From contig QCET01000001.1 of NCBI GenBank assembly GCA_003280495.1, positions 41,301 to 105,300 on the forward strand: 64,000 bases of DNA, given 5' to 3'. Each line of letters begins with the position of its first letter. Positions within the stretch are counted from its first letter, which is position 1. The position numbers and the translations under genes were made by a program. This DNA comes from Pelagibacteraceae bacterium AG-359-E06. GTDB lineage: Bacteria; Pseudomonadota; Alphaproteobacteria; Pelagibacterales; Pelagibacteraceae. Below the pieces are notes generated by a model that ran no database searches, was not told where the DNA came from, and was given only the letters and a program-made list of their open reading frames with translations. Below are positions 49,124 to 59,046 of the stretch, piece after piece.

Positions 49124-49476
49124 AATACGTATTTTTCATCTTAGTTTGTATTATATCGTCAAATTTGTACGCAGATCAAAAAATTGATAGTAAAGTAATA
49201 GAAATATCTAAAAATTTACGTTGTCTTGTTTGCCAAGGTCAATCTATTAATGACTCAGATTCTGATTTTGCTTTAGATGTTAAAGAATTAATAAAAAAGA
49301 ACTTAAAAGAAGGTAAGAAGGACGAGGAAATTTACAATTATCTTAAATTGAAATATGGAGATTGGATATTATATAAGACACCAATTAATGTAAGCACAAT
49401 ATTTATTTGGATGTTGCCAATAATCTTTATTTTAATTGGATTAAGATTCATAGTTAAAAGAATTAGATTTGAATAA
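49120..49476 (+). CDS. ccmH: cytochrome c maturation protein CcmH
   Basis: LRCLVCQGQSINDSDSDFALDVKELI, YGDWILYKTP. Confidence 0.95.
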   Translation: MKYVFFILVCIISSNLYADQKIDSKVIEISKNLRCLVCQGQSINDSDSDFALDVKELIKKNLKEGKKDEEIYNYLKLKYGDWILYKTPINVSTIFIWMLPIIFILIGLRFIVKRIRFE

Positions 49477-49984
49477 AAAAAGTTGTCATAAGTTTAAAAA
49501 AAAGAAACTAGCTGGTGACGAACATTATAGGAATGTTTGTCAGCTTTGTGGATATATAGATTATGGCAGCCCCCAAGTCGTTGCTGGATCCATTGTAACT
49601 TACAAAAATAAATTTTTATTGTGCAAAAGAGGCATTCATCCAGGTTACGGTTTGTGGACTTTGCCTTCAGGTTTTGTTGAAAAAAATGAGAGTGTCGAAA
49701 TGGGAGCGATGAGAGAGGCCAAAGAAGAAGCATTTATAAAAATTAAAATAAAAAATATATTCGGTGTTTATTCAATAAAAAAAAGAAATATTATTCAAAT
49801 TATATTCCTTTCAAGAATCTCATCTAGCTTCTGTAAACCAGGTATTGAAAGCTTGGACGTAAAATTATTTAAGTATTCAGAAATTCCTTGGAAAAAATTA
49901 GCTTTTCCAAGTGTAAAATGGGCTCTGAAAAGATTTAAAGATTATAAAAAGGGTAAAAAACTGCCTTTTCTGGGCAATGATTAA
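49469..49984 (+). CDS. NUDIX hydrolase with N-terminal zinc-ribbon
   Basis: YRNVCQLCGYIDYGSPQVVAGSIV, LPSGFVEKNESVEMGAMREAKEEAF Nudix box; TTG start. Confidence 0.92.
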   Translation: MNKKSCHKFKKKKLAGDEHYRNVCQLCGYIDYGSPQVVAGSIVTYKNKFLLCKRGIHPGYGLWTLPSGFVEKNESVEMGAMREAKEEAFIKIKIKNIFGVYSIKKRNIIQIIFLSRISSSFCKPGIESLDVKLFKYSEIPWKKLAFPSVKWALKRFKDYKKGKKLPFLGND

Positions 49985-50025
49985 GCCTTTTTTTTTAACT
50001 CAAATGCTGTAAACCTTACATAAAA

Positions 50026-50493
50026 ATGAAAAAATTAATTACAATATTTTTATTTGCTTTTCTTTCAAATGCAAATGCCCAAGGCTTAAAAATAGCGGTA
50101 GGGAACTTTGATTTTAGTGATGATGGTATGAGGTCGTCTATGCTTGAAATGAATTATGATTTTGGTCAAAAAGAAAAGTATGGTATTTTAAAACCTACTA
50201 CTGGTGCATTCATCACTCAGGACTCAGCATCATATGCTTTTATTGGTGGAAAGGTTGATTTTAAACTAGGACCATTTATTTTGTCTCCTAGTTTTGGTCC
50301 TGGATATTACGATCAAGGAAATGGCAAAGATCTGGGTCATGCACTAGAATTTAAATCTCAAATTGATCTAGGTTTTAATTTTGGAAGAAGTTCAAATTTA
50401 TCTTTTGGCTATAGTCATTTATCAAATGCTAGCTTAGGAGATAAAAATCCTGGCGCCAATAGCTATTCATTCAGTCTATCACATATTTTTTAA
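50026..50493 (+). CDS. PagL-like lipid A 3-O-deacylase / acyloxyacyl hydrolase family outer-membrane protein
   Basis: Signal peptide; C-terminal FGYSHLSNASLGDKNPGANSYSFSLSHIF matches HxSNAxxxxxNPG catalytic region; ends in F. Confidence 0.78.
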   Translation: MKKLITIFLFAFLSNANAQGLKIAVGNFDFSDDGMRSSMLEMNYDFGQKEKYGILKPTTGAFITQDSASYAFIGGKVDFKLGPFILSPSFGPGYYDQGNGKDLGHALEFKSQIDLGFNFGRSSNLSFGYSHLSNASLGDKNPGANSYSFSLSHIF

Positions 50494-50496
50494 ACG

Positions 50497-51645
50497 ATGA
50501 GGCTATCTGATTGTCATAATGTTGATGACTTTAGACTATTAGCAAAAAAAAAATTACCAAGTCCAATATTTCATTACATTGATGGTGGTGCTGACGATGA
50601 GATAACATTAAAAAGAAATACAGAAGCATTTAATAAATGCGATTTAGTTCCAAATGTGTTAACAGATGTGAGTGATGTAGATCTTTCAACAACAGTGCTA
50701 GGACAAAAAATAGATTTTCCTTTATTTTTATCTCCAACAGCAATGCATAGGATGTATCACCATGAAGGAGAGAGAGCGACTGCACAAGCTGCTGAAAAAT
50801 TCGGAACTTTTTTTAGTTTATCTACTATGGGCACAACAAGCATTGAAGAAGTTTCAAATGCCTCTGGTGGCCCCAAAATGTTTCAATTATATATTCATAA
50901 AGACCAAGGTTTAACAGATAATTTAATTGATAGATGTAAAAGATCTGGATTTAAGGCAATTTGTTTAACTGTAGATACGATAGTTGCTGGGAATAGAGAA
51001 AGAGATCATAGAACTGGTTTTGCTACGCCTCCTAAATTAACCATGTCGAGTTTAATGAGTTTTGCAACTCACCCATATTGGAGTTTAAATTACCTAATGC
51101 GAGAAAAGTTTGAATTAAAAAATGTTTCACACATGACAAAAAAAGGCAGTAGTATTGAAATGTCGGTTATGGACTATATTAATCAACAGTTTGATCGAAC
51201 AATGAATTGGAAACATGCAGAGTACGCAATTAAAAGATGGAATGGTCCATTTGCATTAAAAGGAATAATGTCAGTCGAAGATGCAAAAAGAGCAGTAGAC
51301 ATTGGCGCAACCGCAATTATGATTTCAAATCACGGAGGAAGACAACTGGATGGCTCAAGAGCACCTTTTGATCAATTACAAGAAATAGTTAATGCAGTCG
51401 GAGATAAAATTGAAGTTATTTTAGATGGGGGTATTAGAAGAGGAACTCACGTTCTAAAAGCATTATCACTTGGCGCAAAAGCGTGTTCAATGGGTAAAGC
51501 ATATTTATACGCGCTAAGCGCTGGTGGACAAATAGGAGTCGAGATGCTTTTAACAAAAATGAAAAGTGAAATTGAAAGAGATATGACTTTAATGGGTTGC
51601 AGATCTGTAAGAGAATTGAATAAAAACAAAATAGCTTTTAGGTAA
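50497..51645 (+). CDS. FMN-dependent alpha-hydroxy acid dehydrogenase (LldD-like)
   Basis: FHYIDGGADDEITL, LSPTAMHRMYHHEGE, ISNHGGRQLDGSRAPFDQL. Confidence 0.95.
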   Translation: MRLSDCHNVDDFRLLAKKKLPSPIFHYIDGGADDEITLKRNTEAFNKCDLVPNVLTDVSDVDLSTTVLGQKIDFPLFLSPTAMHRMYHHEGERATAQAAEKFGTFFSLSTMGTTSIEEVSNASGGPKMFQLYIHKDQGLTDNLIDRCKRSGFKAICLTVDTIVAGNRERDHRTGFATPPKLTMSSLMSFATHPYWSLNYLMREKFELKNVSHMTKKGSSIEMSVMDYINQQFDRTMNWKHAEYAIKRWNGPFALKGIMSVEDAKRAVDIGATAIMISNHGGRQLDGSRAPFDQLQEIVNAVGDKIEVILDGGIRRGTHVLKALSLGAKACSMGKAYLYALSAGGQIGVEMLLTKMKSEIERDMTLMGCRSVRELNKNKIAFR

Positions 51646-51649
51646 ATTA

Positions 51650-52810
51650 ATGAAAATATCAAAACGTTATTCCCGACTTGGAACAGAGTCGGCTTTCGAA
51701 ATTTTGTCTAAAGCCCAAAAGCTTGCAAGTGAGGGAAGAGAAATTATAAATTTAGGCATTGGCCAACCAGATTTCTCTACACCAAAGCATGTTGTTGACT
51801 CTTGTAAAAAAGCTCTTGATGATGGCTATCATGGTTATACTGAACCTAATGGAACATTAGAATTGAGAGAAGGCGTATCAAATTATATCCAAAGAATTTA
51901 TAACACAAAAATTGATTCATCTAGAATATTTATTTCACCTGGTGGTAAACCTACGATTTTTTTTACAATGATGTTATTGGGAGAAGAAGGTTCCGAGATT
52001 ATTTATCCTGAACCTGGTTTTCCAATTTACAAGTCGATGATTAATTATTCTGGATCAAAGGCTGTTCCGATGTATTTGAAGGAAGAAAATAATTTTTCAT
52101 TTGATGCTGGTGAAGTTTTAAATTTAATAAACGATAAGACACGACTGATAATAATAAATAATCCCCAAAATCCAACAGGTGCACTCATTGATGAAAAGGA
52201 AATAAAAAAGCTTGTTGAAGGTTTGAGAAATTTTCCAAACGTATGTATTTTGAGTGATGAAATATACTCAAGGCAAATTTATGACGGAAAAAAAATGCCA
52301 ACACTTCTTAATTATCCAGAAATTTACGAAAGATTGATTGTCTTAGATGGTTGGAGTAAGTCATACGCTATGACCGGTTGGCGTCTTGGATGGAGTGTTT
52401 GGCCAGAAAAATTAATTAAGAAAGTTACAAAATTGGCAATTAATAGTTATTCGTGCGTAGCAGCTGCAAACCAAGTTGCTGCTCTGGCAGCGCTTGAGGG
52501 ATCTGATGAGTTTATAGATAATATGATGACTGAATTTGCAAGAAGAAGAGAACTTATAGTAAATGGATTAAATAGCATAAAAGGTATTAAATGCATTAAA
52601 CCTGGAGGCGCTTTTTATGTTTTCCCTAATGTTGCCCAAACAGGTATGAATGGAGAGATTTTTGCAGAAAAATGCTTAAACACCGCAGGTGTGGCAATTG
52701 TGCCTGGAACTAGTTTTGGCAAATCTTGCACTGATTTTGTACGATTCAGCTATGCAAATAGTTATGAGAATATAGAAAAATCATTGGAGAAAATTAAAAA
52801 AATTATTTAA
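51650..52810 (+). CDS. class I/II pyridoxal-phosphate aminotransferase
   Basis: LGIGQPDFSTPKHV, NNPQNPTGALI, DGWSKSYAMTGWRLGW. Confidence 0.93.
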   Translation: MKISKRYSRLGTESAFEILSKAQKLASEGREIINLGIGQPDFSTPKHVVDSCKKALDDGYHGYTEPNGTLELREGVSNYIQRIYNTKIDSSRIFISPGGKPTIFFTMMLLGEEGSEIIYPEPGFPIYKSMINYSGSKAVPMYLKEENNFSFDAGEVLNLINDKTRLIIINNPQNPTGALIDEKEIKKLVEGLRNFPNVCILSDEIYSRQIYDGKKMPTLLNYPEIYERLIVLDGWSKSYAMTGWRLGWSVWPEKLIKKVTKLAINSYSCVAAANQVAALAALEGSDEFIDNMMTEFARRRELIVNGLNSIKGIKCIKPGGAFYVFPNVAQTGMNGEIFAEKCLNTAGVAIVPGTSFGKSCTDFVRFSYANSYENIEKSLEKIKKII

Positions 52811-52822
52811 TATATACATATT

Positions 52823-54310
52823 ATGGTTTTACATTTACCCGAAGCTGATCAAAAAATATTAGATAACAAATCATTAATTGTTAAAGAATTGAATAGATTT
52901 ACAAATAATGTTTTGTCTGACAACGATGAACTGAGACCCTATGAGACTGATGGACTTAATGTATATAAGCAAAAACCTCTTGCCGTAGTTTTACCAGAAA
53001 ATACTAGAGAAGTATCTGAAATCTTAAAATATTGTTATCAGCACAATATTAAAGTTGTTCCTAGAGGTGCGGGGACTGGACTTTCAGGAGGATCATTACC
53101 CTTAAAAGATTGCGTCCTCATGAGTATGGGTAAATTCAATAAGATACTAGAAAAAGATTTTAAAAATAGATGTGTAGTTACTCAACCTGGCGTTACTAAT
53201 TTAGCCATAACTCAAGCAGTTCAAGATCAAGGATATTATTATGCACCTGATCCTTCGAGTCAGTTAGCGTGTTCAATCGGGGGAAATATTGCAGAGAACT
53301 CTGGGGGTGTGCACTCGTTAAAGTATGGAACAACTACCAATAATGTTCTTGGAGTTGAGATTGTATTAATAGATGGAACAATATTAAGGATTGGTGGAAA
53401 ACATTTAGATTCTGAAGGATATGATTTACTAGGTGTTTTTATGGGATCTGAAGGTTTACTTGGTGTCGTCACTGAGGCAACAGTTAAAATTTTAAAAAAA
53501 CCAGAAGCAGTAAGAGCCGTTTTGATTGGATTTAACTCAATAGAGGATGCAGGAAGTTGTGTATCTGATGTTATATCAAAGGGTATAGTTCCTGCTGGCA
53601 TGGAAATTATGGATAAACCTCTTATTATAGCTACTGAGAATTATGCAAAAGCTGGTTACCCTAGAGACGTAGAAGCGCTTTTGATTGTAGAGATTGACGG
53701 AACAGCAAGCGAGGTAGAGGCTATGATACAAAAGGTTCTTGATATAGCTAAAATGAATAAGGCGAGTTACAATAAAGCAAGTAATAGCGATGAAGAAAGA
53801 ATGAAATTCTGGAAAGGGAGAAAAGCTGCCTTTTCGGCTTGTGGAGTTATCTCTCCAGACTATATTTGTATGGACGGGTCTATCCCGAGAAATAAACTAG
53901 CAGATGTTTTGGGTTATATTAACCAACTTTCCAAAAAATATAATTTAAGAGTTGCAAATTGTTTTCATGCAGGTGATGGTAACTTACATCCGCTTATAAT
54001 GTTTGATTCAAATGATCCTAAAGAATTAAAAAAAGCAGAGGATTTTGGTGCTGATATATTAAAGTATTGTGTCAAAGTTGGTGGAGTTTTGTCTGGTGAA
54101 CACGGTATTGGAGTTGAGAAAAGAGAGCTCATGTGTGAAATGTTCAATAACAACGATATTCAACAACAGCTAAGTTTAAAAAAAGCTTTCGATAAAAAAA
54201 ATTTATTAAATCCTGGAAAAGTTTATCCTATTCTTCATAGATGTGCTGAAGAAGGAAGAATACATATCCACAAAGGCAAAACTAAATTCCCTGATTTGCC
54301 AAGATTTTGA
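52823..54310 (+). CDS. glcD: glycolate oxidase subunit GlcD
   Basis: VPRGAGTGLSGGSLP, GGNIAENSGGVHSLKYGTT, NCFHAGDGNLHPLI, GEHGIGVEKRELM. Confidence 0.96.
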   Translation: MVLHLPEADQKILDNKSLIVKELNRFTNNVLSDNDELRPYETDGLNVYKQKPLAVVLPENTREVSEILKYCYQHNIKVVPRGAGTGLSGGSLPLKDCVLMSMGKFNKILEKDFKNRCVVTQPGVTNLAITQAVQDQGYYYAPDPSSQLACSIGGNIAENSGGVHSLKYGTTTNNVLGVEIVLIDGTILRIGGKHLDSEGYDLLGVFMGSEGLLGVVTEATVKILKKPEAVRAVLIGFNSIEDAGSCVSDVISKGIVPAGMEIMDKPLIIATENYAKAGYPRDVEALLIVEIDGTASEVEAMIQKVLDIAKMNKASYNKASNSDEERMKFWKGRKAAFSACGVISPDYICMDGSIPRNKLADVLGYINQLSKKYNLRVANCFHAGDGNLHPLIMFDSNDPKELKKAEDFGADILKYCVKVGGVLSGEHGIGVEKRELMCEMFNNNDIQQQLSLKKAFDKKNLLNPGKVYPILHRCAEEGRIHIHKGKTKFPDLPRF

Positions 54311-55509
54311 TGAATGATATTTACTCCCCGGTAAATGAAAAAGAGGTTAGCGACTTTATTTATGAATGTCACAAAGATTCATCTCCAATTGAAATAATTG
54401 GTAATAATTCTAAAAAAATCGGAAGAGTAATTCAATGCTCAAAAACGTTATGTTTAGAAAAGATTAATGGAATTATAGAATATTTTCCAGAAGAACTTTA
54501 TATAAAAGTGAAAGTAGGAACTTCTCTAGAGGAAATTGAAAATACTCTAGATAGTAAAAATCAAACCTTTGGTTTTGAACCAATGGATTTAGGGTTTTTA
54601 TATGAGGGAAAGTCACGAGGCGGAACAATAGGAGGAGTTGTTGCTTGTAATCTATCAGGTCCTAGAAGATTTAAAATTGGTGCACTAAGAGATCACTTGT
54701 TAGGCTTTAAAGCAATAAATGGTTCTGGTGAACAAATTAAATCTGGAGGCACGGTAGTCAAGAATGTAACAGGTTATGACTTAAGTAAGTTAGTTAGTGG
54801 TTCATACGGTACATTATGCGCCCTTACAGAGGTTACATTAAAAGTTTTACCTAAATATGAGTATCAAGAAACTTTTTGTCTATATGGGCTTAATCATAAT
54901 GAGGCAATAAATTTTTTTTCAACAGCTATGGACACATCGCTTGAAATATCAGGAGCGTGTTTTTATCCAGCTGATAACACGAGATTTTTTAGATTGAATG
55001 ATATTAAACAAAATAATTCAATTTTATCATTAAGAGTAGAAGGGCCAAAAACTTCAGTTCAAGAGAGAATTCAACAATTAAGAAAAATATTTGGAGCATC
55101 AGATTACTCTGTGCTTGATATATTTCAATCAAAAGCTTTTTGGAACTTGAGTAAAAATCTTGAGTTGTTTAAAAATACAAATGAAATTGTATGTAAATTA
55201 TCGCTACCAATAACTAATGCATCGGAATTTTTAAGCAAATTTTCAAATGATATTAAATATTTTATAGATTGGGCTGGAGGATTAATTTGGCTCTCTACTA
55301 AAGACGTAGAGACTATTTCAAAAATGAGGATATTTTCTGTTAAAAACAATGGTCATCTAACGATTTATAAATCAGATGATAATTATAGGAGAACGGAAGA
55401 ATTCTTGACATGCGGTGATACTAATTTTAAGATTTTGTCTTCGAAAATAAAAAAAAGCTTTGACCCAAACTTAATTTTAAATCCAGGTAAAATGTACGCA
55501 GGTATCTAA
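54307..55509 (+). CDS. glcE: glycolate oxidase FAD-binding subunit GlcE
   Basis: GGTIGGVVACNLSGPRRFKIGALRDHLLGFKAINGSGE, VKNVTGYDLSKL. Confidence 0.95.
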   Translation: MMNDIYSPVNEKEVSDFIYECHKDSSPIEIIGNNSKKIGRVIQCSKTLCLEKINGIIEYFPEELYIKVKVGTSLEEIENTLDSKNQTFGFEPMDLGFLYEGKSRGGTIGGVVACNLSGPRRFKIGALRDHLLGFKAINGSGEQIKSGGTVVKNVTGYDLSKLVSGSYGTLCALTEVTLKVLPKYEYQETFCLYGLNHNEAINFFSTAMDTSLEISGACFYPADNTRFFRLNDIKQNNSILSLRVEGPKTSVQERIQQLRKIFGASDYSVLDIFQSKAFWNLSKNLELFKNTNEIVCKLSLPITNASEFLSKFSNDIKYFIDWAGGLIWLSTKDVETISKMRIFSVKNNGHLTIYKSDDNYRRTEEFLTCGDTNFKILSSKIKKSFDPNLILNPGKMYAGI

Positions 55510-56810
55510 TGCAAACAAATTTTAAAAAAAACCAGCTTGAAAATCCGGAAATTAATACTTCAGAAAAAATTTTAAGAAAATGTGTACATTGTGGTATGTG
55601 CAATGCCACTTGCCCAACATTCCAAATATTAGGCGACGAGTTAAGCGGACCTAGGGGCAGAATATACTTGATAAAAGATATGTTGGAAAATAATAAACCT
55701 GCAAATGCTAAAATTACAAAACATATTGACCAATGTCTGTCGTGTTATGCTTGCATAACAACATGTCCTGCCGGTGTTGATTATCTTCATTTGATAGATC
55801 ATGGTAGAAATCATGTTGAAAGAACTTATAAGCGACCAATTTTCCAAAGATTACTTAGAAATATTTTAGCCATCGTTTTGCCGAGTCCTGCTTTGTTTAA
55901 GTTAATTGCTGTTGTGACTAACATTTTTCGACCTCTGATGTTTTTAGCTCCAAGTAATATTAAAAATATGGTTAAATTTATGCCTAAAGAATTTCCAAAA
56001 TCAAAATTACCTTACAACCCTGTATTTAAACCAAAATCAAAAGTTGTGTCAAAAGTTGCTTTGTTAACAGGTTGTGTTCAGAAAGTCATTTCTCCAGAAA
56101 TAAATGACTCCTCAATTAATATTCTTACTAGGCATGGTATAGAAGTTCACATCTTAAAAGACATAAAATGTTGCGGTTCGTTAACACATCATATGGGCAA
56201 AGAGGCATCTGCTCATAAATTAATCGAATTTAATATCAAGAAGTGGCACGATCTTTATGAAAAAGAAAATCTAGATGCAATTTTAGTTAATACATCAGGA
56301 TGTGGGACAACTTTAAAAGATTATGGATTTATTTTTAGAAATCATCCTGATCCAAAATTCAGGAAAAAGGCTAAAATGATAAGTAAATTAACTAAAGATA
56401 TTACAGAGTATTTAGACGAGTCTATCAAACTAGACTTTATTGAAAGCTCAAAGAAAAAAACATATAGAATTGCTTATCATTCAGCTTGTTCAATGCAACA
56501 TGGACAAAAAGTTCATGAACAACCTGTGAAATTATTAAATAAAACGGGTAACCATATTTACGAAATACCCGATGGGCATATTTGCTGTGGCTCTGCAGGT
56601 ACCTATAACTTAATGCAACCAGAAATAGCCGGAGAATTATTAAAAAGAAAAGTAAATAATATTCAAAAAATAAATCCAGATTTTGTTGCGACTGGAAATG
56701 TTGGGTGTATTAAACAAATTTCAATGGGTACAAAAATACCCATTCTTCACACGATAGAACTTTTAGATTGGTATACAGGTGGTAAAAAACCAGATTCAAT
56801 TAAATCATGA
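55509..56810 (+). CDS. glcF: glycolate oxidase iron-sulfur subunit GlcF
   Basis: CVHCGMCNATCPTFQILGDELSGPRGRIYLIKDML, CLSCYACITTCPAGVDY, two CCG motifs. Confidence 0.96.
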   Translation: MQTNFKKNQLENPEINTSEKILRKCVHCGMCNATCPTFQILGDELSGPRGRIYLIKDMLENNKPANAKITKHIDQCLSCYACITTCPAGVDYLHLIDHGRNHVERTYKRPIFQRLLRNILAIVLPSPALFKLIAVVTNIFRPLMFLAPSNIKNMVKFMPKEFPKSKLPYNPVFKPKSKVVSKVALLTGCVQKVISPEINDSSINILTRHGIEVHILKDIKCCGSLTHHMGKEASAHKLIEFNIKKWHDLYEKENLDAILVNTSGCGTTLKDYGFIFRNHPDPKFRKKAKMISKLTKDITEYLDESIKLDFIESSKKKTYRIAYHSACSMQHGQKVHEQPVKLLNKTGNHIYEIPDGHICCGSAGTYNLMQPEIAGELLKRKVNNIQKINPDFVATGNVGCIKQISMGTKIPILHTIELLDWYTGGKKPDSIKS

Positions 56811-57763
56811 AGAAAGTTCTAATTACCAGAAAATTGATCGAGGAAAATTTTATTAATATACAAAATAAATTCCATGTAATTCATAACCAATCAGATAAAA
56901 AACTATCAGATAACGATATCATTAAAATGAGTATAGGCTGTGATGGTATTTTAACCTTTCCAAATAATAATATTCATGCCGATTTATTAAATAAATTATC
57001 AGATAGTATTAAAATAATTGCAAATTATGCGGTCGGTTTTGGTAACATAGATATTGATACTGCTAATAAAAAAAAAATACTAGTTACAAATACTCCGGAG
57101 GTTTTAACTGAAGCAACTGCGGAAGTATCAATTCTCTTACTATTAGGTGCCTCAAGAAGAGCTTATGAGGGCAGAATATTTGCTGAAAACAAAAATTGGG
57201 AATGGTCTTCGGATTTTTTGATAGGTAAACAAATGACAAATAAAAAGCTTGGTATTATAGGCATGGGAAGAATTGGAAGAGCCGTAGCAGATATTGCTAG
57301 AGGATTTGGTATGGAAATTCATTATCACAATAGAAGTAGGCTTCCTGAAAATTTAGAAAAAGGAGCAATTTTTCATGAGCAATTAAAAGATTTGTTAAGC
57401 CAAAGCGAATTTTTGTCAATAAATTGCCCAGGTGGCAAAGATAATACTAATTTATTAAATAAAGAAACATTAAAATATCTTCCAGATGGCGCGGTAGTAG
57501 CTAATGCTGCTCGCGGTGAAATTATAAATGACAAAGATATGCTGGATGCAATTCGTGTTGGAAAAGTATTTGCATTAGGATTAGATGTTTATAATGGTGA
57601 GCCACAAATTAATGAGGAATATTTAAAATTAAAAAATCTATTTCTCTTGCCTCATCTTGGCAGTGCAACTAAAAAAACTAGGATTGCGATGGGAGAAAGA
57701 GCAATTAATAATTTAGATGAATTTTTAAATAAGTCTCTTAAACCTAAGGATCAGGTAAATTAA
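56807..57763 (+). CDS. D-isomer-specific 2-hydroxyacid dehydrogenase (glyoxylate/hydroxypyruvate reductase-like)
   Basis: GIIGMGRIGRAVADIARGFGM, VANAARGEIINDKDML, LLPHLGSAT. Confidence 0.93.
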   Translation: MKKVLITRKLIEENFINIQNKFHVIHNQSDKKLSDNDIIKMSIGCDGILTFPNNNIHADLLNKLSDSIKIIANYAVGFGNIDIDTANKKKILVTNTPEVLTEATAEVSILLLLGASRRAYEGRIFAENKNWEWSSDFLIGKQMTNKKLGIIGMGRIGRAVADIARGFGMEIHYHNRSRLPENLEKGAIFHEQLKDLLSQSEFLSINCPGGKDNTNLLNKETLKYLPDGAVVANAARGEIINDKDMLDAIRVGKVFALGLDVYNGEPQINEEYLKLKNLFLLPHLGSATKKTRIAMGERAINNLDEFLNKSLKPKDQVN

Positions 57764-57773
57764 TCAACTAGGG

Positions 57774-57798
57774 GTTGTTATATACAACTTTTTTTTTT
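57774..57798 (+). terminator. Putative Rho-independent terminator (weak stem, long U-tract)
   Basis: GTTGT-TATAT-ACAAC followed by ten T. Confidence 0.55.
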
Positions 57799-57832
57799 GG
57801 ACACATCCTCAAAGATTTGGTTAAATAAAACG

Positions 57833-57846
57833 AGTTAAATTTAACT
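57833..57846. promoter_or_regulatory. Perfect 14-bp palindrome upstream of dctP
   Basis: AGTTAAATTTAACT read directly, about 18 nt upstream of the likely ATG at 57865. Confidence 0.4.
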
Positions 57847-57864
57847 AACATGGGAGAAAAAAAC

Positions 57865-59022
57865 ATGTCAAAAAAAAACATTGCGTCTAAATCAAGACGT
57901 AAATTTTTTAAAGCAGCAGCAGTTACAGGTGCAGCAGCAGCAGCTACAGTTGCTATGCCGAACGTTGCAGCTTGGTCAGCAGGACACGCTAAAAGTGTTA
58001 AGCTGAAAATGCAAGCAGCATGGCCATCAGGAGCAAATATCTTTTTTGAAATGGCCGGCGATTACTGCAAAATGGTTAAAGAGATGTCAGGTGGAAGCCT
58101 GTCAATTGATTTACAGCCAGTTGGAGCAGTGGTTAAGACTAAAGAAATAGGACAAGCCGTAAGTTCTGGAGTTGTTGATATGGGTCACTGGGTGACAGCA
58201 TATTGGTATGGTAAAAATCCAGCGGCTTCTCTTTTTGGAACGGGTCCTTCATACGGAATGTCATCTCAAGAAGTTATGGCATGGATTGAGTATGGTGGAG
58301 GAAGAAAACTATATGACGAAACTCTTGCTAAAGTGGGATATAATTATATTGGTTTCTTTCATATGCCTATGCCAGCACAGCCTTTTGGATGGTTCAAGAA
58401 GAACGTGACAAAAGTTTCTGATGTTAAAGGTATGAAGTATAGAACAGTAGGTTTGGCTACTAACGTTTTAACTGCAATGGGAATGGTCGTAAGACAATTA
58501 CCAGGTGGTGAAATTCAACCAGCAATGAAAACTGGTTTAATTGAAGCAGCTGAATTTAACAATCCTACATCAGACTCACAGTTTGGTATGCAAGATGTAT
58601 CTAAGCATTATCACTTAGGTAGCTTCCACCAATCTCAGGAGATGTTCGAAATACCTATGAACAAGAAAAAGTTTAATAGCTTATCACCTGTTCATCAGTC
58701 TATTTTAAAGAACGCTGCTTACGCTGCAAATACTGATAACTACTTTAAAGCATTAAGTAGATATTCAGCTGATTTGTCAAAACTTATGAATAAGCATAAA
58801 GTAAACGTGTATCAAACATCTGATGCGATATTAGCTCAGCAATTAAAAGGTTGGGACAAAGTCATAGGAGACTTTGTGAAGAAAGATCCTTTCTTTGCGA
58901 AAATTATCGCTTCTCAGAAGAAATACGCTAAAAGAACTATGAAGTATCTGTTGATGAACCAACCGAACTACAAATTAGCTTATGAAACTGAGTTTGGACC
59001 AATAGGTAAAGTTAAGATCTAA
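57865..59022 (+). CDS. dctP: TRAP transporter substrate-binding protein (DctP/TakP-like) with Tat signal
   Basis: KSRRKFFKAAAVTGAAAAATVAMPNVAAWSAG twin-arginine leader; AEFNNPTSDSQFGMQDVSKHYHLGSFHQSQEMFEIPMN. SD gggag precedes ATG 57865 rather than 57850. Confidence 0.9.
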   Translation: MSKKNIASKSRRKFFKAAAVTGAAAAATVAMPNVAAWSAGHAKSVKLKMQAAWPSGANIFFEMAGDYCKMVKEMSGGSLSIDLQPVGAVVKTKEIGQAVSSGVVDMGHWVTAYWYGKNPAASLFGTGPSYGMSSQEVMAWIEYGGGRKLYDETLAKVGYNYIGFFHMPMPAQPFGWFKKNVTKVSDVKGMKYRTVGLATNVLTAMGMVVRQLPGGEIQPAMKTGLIEAAEFNNPTSDSQFGMQDVSKHYHLGSFHQSQEMFEIPMNKKKFNSLSPVHQSILKNAAYAANTDNYFKALSRYSADLSKLMNKHKVNVYQTSDAILAQQLKGWDKVIGDFVKKDPFFAKIIASQKKYAKRTMKYLLMNQPNYKLAYETEFGPIGKVKI

Positions 59023-59046
59023 TAAATCTTAATTATCAAAAGATTT

